In this document: in pieces, positions 57,847-64,000 of the stretch
Layout of the letters: each line of letters starts with the position of its first letter
Numbering within the stretch: position 1 is the stretch's first letter
DNA from: Lutjanus erythropterus
Lineage: Eukaryota > Chordata > Actinopteri > Lutjaniformes > Lutjanidae
Reading direction: 5' to 3'
Assembly: GCA_020091685.1 (NCBI GenBank)
Contig: CM034601.1
Coordinates: 8,310,419 to 8,374,418 of the forward strand
DNA: 64,000 nt
Made by a program: the position numbers and the translations under genes
The notes under the pieces: model-generated
Told to the model about the DNA's origin: nothing
Database searches by the model: none
The model's input: only the letters and a program-made list of their open reading frames with translations

Positions 57847-58965
57847 GGTAATGAACCATGAGAACACTGTGATGCTACAAAATTAGCTAAATCAGCAATG
57901 ACAAAGTGTGTTCTGGCAGCACCCAGGTCTACATGAACACCTTCAGAGACACACAAAGTGTCAGCTGTCTCAGGCTGCTTCGGTTTGTTTGTCACAAATG
58001 TATTCAAGGCCAGCTGCCGTGATTTGGGTACATATAAAGTGAAGTGGAACCTACCGTTCAGTTTCCCTGTGTGGACTCTGTGTGGGTGTTGAGCGGACGC
58101 TGTCTGACAGACGCATGTTTAAGGCTCAAAATAAGTGTTTCATAGCTCCTGTCCACCGGCTTTGTTCGCTAAGATGAATCAACATCCCACAGGCCTCGCT
58201 CTGACGAATGAAAAGCAGCGCTGTACAAAGGGTCAGAGAAGGAGGTTTGCTGATGGCCTTGGTCATCAAAAGGCAGTTAGTAATGTGCGCTGTCGTGTTG
58301 GAGACACACGTGTCGACTCGGCTCCACAGCTCCTTGGTAGACCGGAGTGGAGGACCTTGGCCATTCAGCCGTTTGTGCACAGGGACACAGAGCACTTTAC
58401 CAACTTTGACTTTCTTTCCTCACAGTTAGAGAAGCTTCATTCACTCATCTGTCAACAAAGGGGTTTAGTGAGGAACAAGGGCAGTGTGGGTCAAGGTGGA
58501 AAACCCACCTGAACATCTTGAAATGAACCGTGGCTTGTTGCCCCTGGCAACAGTGTGTTTTCACTGTACCGTCCTTCTCTTGAAAGAAAATGAGGATGAT
58601 ATTGTACAAGACTATCTCCTGGTTACTTCAGTGTTTATTCTATAGGATCCCCATTGGCCATTCCCTAAATATAGTAATCCACATTTAAAAACATACATTT
58701 AAAACATACGTCTAAGACACATTTAAGAACAGACATTAAACATTGTTCACACAAATCATCATGTGTTAAAAACGTACATTAAACATTAAAGTAATTACAG
58801 ATAAGATATTAGACATATATTAAAGAATAACATTAATATCCATAAGTAAAAAGTTGCACACTATACGTGGCATCCGATCAATATAATTTTCCAAGATTTT
58901 GCCTTATTTGCTTTTTAAACACTGATTTATGTGTTTTATTTTAGTTGATAACAGTGGTAAAGAAT
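57847..58965. other. Intron DNA; T-rich tract with exon-like pattern just before it
   Basis: Contains long frames on both strands at 58126-58512 with no known domain, and an ACATTTAAAAACATAC-like degenerate run at 58680-58860. No supported gene. Confidence 0.4.
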
Positions 58966-58969
58966 TCTG

Positions 58970-59260
58970 GAGCTGCAACAATTAATCGTACTTGCTTATT
59001 AATCAATTAATAAATTAACCGCCAACTACTTTGCCAATTGGTTAACCTGTTGGAATAGTTTTTTTTAAGAAAAGAAAGTGAAAATTCTCTGATTACAGCT
59101 TCTTAAATGTAAATATTTTCTGTTTTCTTCAGGCCTTTGTGACAGAAAACTGAATATCTTGGGGTTGTGGGCAAAACAAGACATTTGAGGGCGCCCTGTT
59201 GGGCTTTGTGAAACACTGATCGGCATTTTTCACCATTTTCTGACAGCTGTCGCCATGTCA
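58970..59260 (-). mobile_element. hAT-like non-autonomous family A, copy 8
   Basis: Starts GGAGCTGCAACAATTAATCG, then CAACTACTTTGCCAATTGG, TGATTACAGCTTCTTAAATG, GACAGAAAACTGAATATCTT, GGGCAAAACAAGACATTTGA and TTTTCACCATTTTCTGACAG. The far end is missing. Confidence 0.8.
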
Positions 59261-59349
59261 TATTGGTGGCTGTGTTATTTATAAAGAGCTGAAGCTCTGG
59301 CTCTCGCCTTCGGGAATGATTTTAACCAAATGCTAGACTAATAAATGTT

Positions 59350-59430
59350 TGTATTAGGGGTATCACGATTCCTCCAAATCCATGATTCATTATGACTTTC
59401 GAGTTTGATCAACAGATCATTCATTGTATG
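59350..59430 (+). mobile_element. Fragment of TAGGGGTRTCACGATT element
   Basis: Reads ATTAGGGGTATCACGATTCC, TCCAAATCCATGATTCATTA, a familiar fish hAT-like terminus. Only about 80 bp remain. Confidence 0.5.
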
Positions 59431-59437
59431 TCCTGAC

Positions 59438-59830
59438 TAGTGTCGTCACAATACTGGAATTTCTAACTTTGATACAGTACCTTGAAAAATATTGATATTC
59501 AGTACCAAAGACTAAATGTTAAGTGCACAAAATTTTAGATCTTTATAAAAAACACAAGTATAACAAGGCTATAACATCACAACAGATATTCATCCAGAGT
59601 AAATGAGACAAGTGACGAGAAGGTGACACTGTCGGTGAGTGAGAGGAGGCAGGAATATATCAGCACTGCGGTGGTCTTTGTGTCAACTTGCTGTGAGAGA
59701 CGAGAGAAAATGAGAACATGCAGCTGTTACCACAGCATGAATACTTGAGGGGGACAGAAAAGAGAATTGAAAACATTTCAAATATTCAGCATTGATGTTT
59801 ATCCATATATCTGTATTTCTGACAACACTA
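59438..59830. mobile_element. hAT-like element with TAGTGTYGTCA ends and degraded 8-bp duplication
   Basis: The left end TAGTGTCGTCACAATACTGG and the right end (reverse complement TAGTGTTGTCAGAAATACAG) are inverted. Flanks GTCCTGAC (59430-59437) and GGCCTGCC (59831-59838) agree at 6 of 8. Length 393 bp, no protein. Confidence 0.75.
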
Positions 59831-59838
59831 GGCCTGCC

Positions 59839-61780
59839 AACTGTCATTGTGTTCCTAAAAAAGATGTCTGTATCATATCAAATGTGGTATAATGGATTGT
59901 AAGCTGTTTTTTTTTGTTTCTGGCGTGCAGCTTATACCACAACCGAGAGCGTATTTTGATTGATTTTCAATTTAGTACTGGATTTGTTACACCTCAAGAT
60001 TGAAGGTTAGCCGGGTAGGACAGTGATACTGTAAGACACTTTGTTTTATAGGAATGATACAGAAGAACTGTACCCAAATAAAAAAAACAAAAAAACATGA
60101 AAAGATACAACAATGCTGTAAACACAAACAAGAGCGGAGAACGGAGAAAAACTACAGCAAACAAGGAGGTAAGTTACAGCCGGGGAACAACACAGGCATC
60201 ATGCGGGTGACTGACAAACAGCACGAGCAACCCACAAGTGAGACCTAGTTTAAAGGGAATAAAACGGGCAGTGAAACAGCGCGGTGACTGTCAGGGTAGT
60301 TATTAAACTGGAGAGCAACAGCATGCATCTGGATTAATGTCTGTGATGGCAGCCTCAAAAACAGGAACAGATTAATTTGTCCAGTTGGAGTCTTATGCAA
60401 CTCATTCCAGTCTCGGCCCATTGAAGTGGAATGAGAAAAAAGCCCAGGGGAGTGTTGGCTGTTGAGGACTTTATATGGAACAGACAGCACAGATATTGTA
60501 CTCGTATAACAGCTGAACCCGCCTGTAAATAAACATGTTCTCATAGTTTTTAAATAGTTTTTATATTGTCGTGGCCGGGTTATTTTAATTATGATAACAA
60601 AGGTATCTGTAAATCGGTTAACACATCAGGATTTACCCAGCTCACATGTAATTTTGATTTTAAATTTATTTGTTTTGTGGAGATGTTGTCCATATTATTA
60701 CAACTATCTTGTTGCAGCTGTCTTACATTCAACCAGAGGCAGATTTAATGCACAAAAGCATTACTTTTTAGGTGTTGTATCTATTGCTTTTCTGAATATC
60801 CTATTCTGAATTTAATTATCTCTATATATTTGTTTAATCTTTGTGTAGTTTGAAGGGACTCCATCTCTCATTTTGTCGTCCAACCCCGTGTTATGTAATG
60901 AAAATAAATTATGTAAATAAAATACCTTTTATACTTTCAAACACTCTCAGATTTCAATTAAAAATGCAAAATTCATGGCACAGTGCCTGAGATTGTATTT
61001 TAAGGAGACTTTTTATTAAGACTCTTTTTCACCCATGTAATAAACCCTGTGTGAGATGGAATAAGCACAATAGACCTGAAGTATTTAAAGAGTACCTGTG
61101 TTTGATAAATTGAAATATGCACCTTCAGATTTGAAATTGGCTTTTTTTTTGTATATAAGTCATCTGATGCAGTTATGTGTGTTTTATTAACAAAGCAGGC
61201 ATCGTGGTGCAGTGCATCAGCGTGGGAAGTGGGAGGCTGAATATTTAAATGAACAAATGTGAACATATTGGGCGAAATGGTTTGCATAATAATGGCCACA
61301 GATGTATTAGATACGTGGTGAAAACTCCTACGTGCGAAAAAATAGTTCTTAACCTGACAACAAAATGTCATATTTCAAGACTTTTAGAGCTCCGTAGCTT
61401 AGCTCAGTCATCTTTAGTGCATGAATTATTATCTGATACAGGCAAGATATGGATCTGTTGCACACACAAAAAAAGTCTGCATATAGGCTTAACACACTTT
61501 TCTCTCCTCCCTGCACGATAACCTATATTGTGTCGGACTTGTGCTTCGTCACAGGCACAGTGACATGTTTGTTTGTGTGTGTGTGTGTGTGTGCGTGTGC
61601 GCATGAGTGCATGTTTGATCAGCAGACCTGCATCTTGTCTGAACAAATCTTGCACACTGCTGGACTGATCGGCCTATTTTTTTTTTGTGCACATTCTTGA
61701 CAACATGCTGAGGACCTCTGTGATGTAATAATTTTGGAAAGAACATAGAAAATATATATATATTTTTTATGGCTCCACGA
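59839..61780. other. Intron DNA, nothing firm
   Basis: AT-rich, with a (GT)n tract at 61574-61593 and an adenine-rich frame near 60054. No exon is supported. Confidence 0.4.
61574..61593. repeat. (GT)n microsatellite
   Basis: About ten GT units followed by GCGTGTGCGC, a purine-pyrimidine alternation that can form Z-DNA. Confidence 0.85.
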
Positions 61781-61934
61781 GGATGATTACAGCCTAGGCC
61801 ACAGACATTATGTTTTCAGGTCATCTCCTTCTTTTAACCATGAAATCTCAAGAACGGTTCAAGAGAAATTCTTAAAACTTTGCACAGATGACCACTTGGA
61901 CTCAAAGATGTGCTGATTAGGTTTTGGTGGTCAA

Positions 61935-61949
61935 AGGTCACTGTGACCT
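61935..61949. promoter_or_regulatory. Perfect ERE-type palindrome 1
   Basis: AGGTCACTGTGACCT is a perfect AGGTCAnnnTGACCT palindrome, the consensus oestrogen-receptor element. The preceding TGGTCAAAGGTCA also forms a DR1-like pair. It lies in repeat G, so occupancy in cells is unknown. Confidence 0.7.
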
Positions 61950-62063
61950 CATGTTTGTTCCATTCTCGTGAAGGCGATATCTCAGGAACGCTTCTTCAAA
62001 GTTTGTACAGATAACCACTTGGACTCGAGGAAGATCTGATTGGATTTTGGTGTCCGTAGATCA

Positions 62064-62078
62064 AGGTCACAGTGACCT
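62064..62078. promoter_or_regulatory. Perfect ERE-type palindrome 2
   Basis: AGGTCACAGTGACCT, a second perfect palindrome 129 bp after the first, in the second unit of repeat G. Confidence 0.7.
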
Positions 62079-62193
62079 CACGAACCACACTTTAGGTCAT
62101 AGCTTAAGAATTCATATGCTTATTATATATGTATAATTACACACAAACATTTAAGAGGTTAAAATGAGGAGGTCATGGCATTTTATAGCCAAA

Positions 62194-62206
62194 AGGTCAA
62201 AGGTCA
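62194..62206 (+). promoter_or_regulatory. Perfect DR1 nuclear-receptor site
   Basis: AGGTCAAAGGTCA is the ideal direct repeat with one-base spacing bound by RXR heterodimers, HNF4 and COUP-TF proteins. It lies near the right end of repeat G. Confidence 0.7.
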
Positions 62207-62250
62207 ACTTCACTGTGACATTATTATGTTCAGCTTTCCATCAGTCCTCT

Positions 62251-64000
62251 GTCCTCCTCTGTAACAAGAGTCCCCAAGTGAAGACAGCATGTTTCTTACT
62301 GGAATCACACATTTATAGTGAGAATCATTTTGCCAAAGAATATACTGTTTTATTTTTATTCGACCACTGACGGCTGACTTCTCACTCTTCTTAACCAGCC
62401 ACTAGGGGTTGGAAGCGATCGACAGTTCAGTTCAGTTTGAAGTCTTGCTTCAGCTCTGGTCAACGTATGTTGATGTTTGCAGAGCTTCGCAAATCGATGC
62501 TGGTTGCATCTGGCAGTTATGGTGGCATTGCAGTAGGTGCTTCACCATCTGTTTCCTTCGGGGGATCTGCTCTCTACTGAGTGCACTTCTCGAGTTTAAA
62601 AAAATATTAGTTTACATGGACCAGTGACATTATTATAGTTAAGAGAGAGTAATTAACAAGCCCTCCTCAGATGAGCTGCAACCAGTGAGGAAAAGAGGTT
62701 CCTTGTATATTTTGGTGCTAATGACATCTAGCACTCTCTGGTCATAAAAAATGAGTGCGTCATGAAAAATGCTTTCAAGTGATCTATCACTATGGAGAAA
62801 AAATGATCATTTTTGCAGCCTCCTTGAGGACCGGGACTCAGTAGCACTTCAGTTTTGAAAGCACAGGCCATAAATTGTATCAATACACAAAGTGCAGAGG
62901 TAGCTCCCTGTAATATAATTTTGTGTCCCAGAAAGTTCTTTTTTTTGTTTATGGAGAACAAGATTCAGCTTGTTTGTACTCCTTCAAACAATTACAGCCT
63001 GGTGAGAACAGGCCTGAGTGATTGAGGTTAACAGCGAATCTGTAGGGAAGGTGTTACTGGAAACTGACTTGTGCCTCATCAGAGTAAAATATCAGCCAAG
63101 TTCTTATGGCAGTAGTTGTAAGTCGAGCACAAGTTCTGTAAAAAACTGCCTTAAAAAAAATCTCCCTTTTATCGGTTTCTTTCGGTAATTTAGAGGGAGG
63201 CAACTGAACTCCTGCCTTACAATGAGGTTTTAGAAATGCATATCTTGAGGAAAGCACCACCACAGCCGTGTTATTAGCTCCAACAGAATGAAACTCATTA
63301 CTCCTGTCTAACTGTCGTCCTGCTAATGGATTTCTGCTACTCTTTCACAGTACATGTTATAGGGAAGCTACTGAACGGATTGCAGGTTGATGATGTGACA
63401 GTGTGAAAGAAAAGAAACATTAACTTCTGTGGCAGCTTGTTGCAGGAAAGTACACTGGGTACCTGCTATTTGATGCACTCAAATAACAGATGAAAAGATA
63501 AAAACCTGAGGAAAATCTTGTCAGATTTCAATCTTTTTTTAAATTTCATTTTTGCAGAGTTTATGTTTTAGTCAAAATCAGTCAATGAACTTCTCTCTTA
63601 TTCTTTTTTTTTTACTGACATGAACGCACTGCAATGGCAGATGTGACAAAGCTTTCCCTCTGCTTCCCTCTCAGTCTGCCCAAACTTTTTTTTTTTTTTT
63701 TAAGGGTCAGCTCGCTTGAGGATATCCGTTCCTTAAATTATCCAGCTGCTACTTTTGGTGCAGCCTGATTTCAGTCACTGCTCAGTTGTGTCAATGATCT
63801 GTGGGTTTTGAGAGCTGGGCCCTCTGCCAGGCAGCATCTTTGCGGTTAAGCAGCTTGGCTGAACCGCGCCCCGGCCAGAAACTGGGGGTATTTTTAATTT
63901 TCAGCTTCTTTAAAGGATCATACTGGATTGAATGTTTTTTCCCCCATTTATAATTTGGATCCTTTACATCACTGTTGAACATTTTCCCACAGATTTTTAT
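62251..64000. other. Intron DNA, nothing recognised
   Basis: Short frames and T-rich runs (63605-63612, 63687-63702). No exon, RNA gene or repeat family that I can name. Confidence 0.4.

Larger units (their letters stand above)
61790..62250 (+). repeat. Dispersed repeat G, copy 2, with 129-bp internal period
   Basis: Reads ATTATGTTTTCAGGTCATCT, ATCTCAAGAACGGTTCAAGA, then twice (period 129) a block with CCACTTGGACTC, CTGATTRGRTTTTGGTG and an AGGTCAnnnTGACCTCA core. It then has CATAGCTTAAGAATTCATAT and AAAAGGTCAAAGGTCAACTT. I know it as a very common teleost repeat. It is in the same orientation as the copy at 34040. Confidence 0.8.
10125..64000 (+). other. Inferred long first intron (continues beyond the window)
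   Basis: After the donor at 10125 no stretch shows a long open frame with good splice sites, a known domain and the phase needed (phase 1). The open frames seen are short, overlap on both strands, or lie in repeats. The simplest reading is one intron of at least 53.9 kb. It could instead include short or noncoding exons, or a second gene, that cannot be recognised by eye. Confidence 0.45.

Noticed and set aside
58126-58512. Overlapping 89- and 125-residue frames on opposite strands.
   Set aside because: No known motif, no splice context, and opposite-strand frames of similar size suggest chance.
1-64000. LTR retroelements, endogenous viruses, Polinton-like elements, CRISPR arrays, rRNA and tRNA genes.
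   Set aside because: I looked for long direct terminal repeats, capsid, protease or polymerase motifs, regular short repeats and cloverleaf boxes, and saw none that I could support.

Overview
This window looks like nuclear DNA of a ray-finned fish, probably a percomorph teleost. It is AT-rich, has no bacterial-type gene packing, and carries many short repeats of types I know from teleost genomes: non-autonomous hAT-like elements starting AGGGCTGCAAC, AGGGCTGCAC or AGGGCTGGGC, a TIR element starting TTTAAAGGTTCAGCGTGT, Tc1 and pogo/Tigger transposase relics, and LINE 3' ends. I see no bacterial, viral, rRNA, tRNA or CRISPR content.

Only one piece of a host gene is well supported: a short first coding exon at 10052-10124 (+). 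It has a strong Kozak context, an in-frame stop just upstream, a leader peptide with an Arg-bearing n-region and a hydrophobic core, and a GT donor at 10125 in phase 1. It lies in a locally CpG-rich stretch. This is the usual signal-peptide exon of a secreted or type I membrane protein, and phase 1 is typical of immunoglobulin-superfamily genes. I see no convincing next exon, so about 54 kb downstream is most simply a long first intron. Long first introns are common in neural adhesion genes; CADM2 is a weak guess, so no symbol is given.

Layout: 1-10 kb is upstream DNA with a pogo/Tigger relic, a hAT-like element, a small hairpin, and two opposite copies of a repeat with an internal ~41-bp minisatellite. 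From 10 to 16.8 kb the DNA is poor in repeats apart from one element with ~75-bp inverted ends. From 16.8 to 59.8 kb there are many hAT-type elements, several nested or chimeric, plus two Tc1 relics and two LINE tails. At 61.8-62.3 kb a dispersed repeat carries two perfect palindromic oestrogen-response-type sites and a perfect DR1 nuclear-receptor site. Several unique stretches (17.3-18.1, 43.3-43.6, 49.6-50.1 and 51.75-52.3 kb) are candidate conserved noncoding elements.

I found no new multi-gene system. The most interesting items are the repeat-borne nuclear-receptor sites, a hAT element with a perfect 8-bp target duplication, the nested and chimeric elements, and the unidentified signal-peptide exon.
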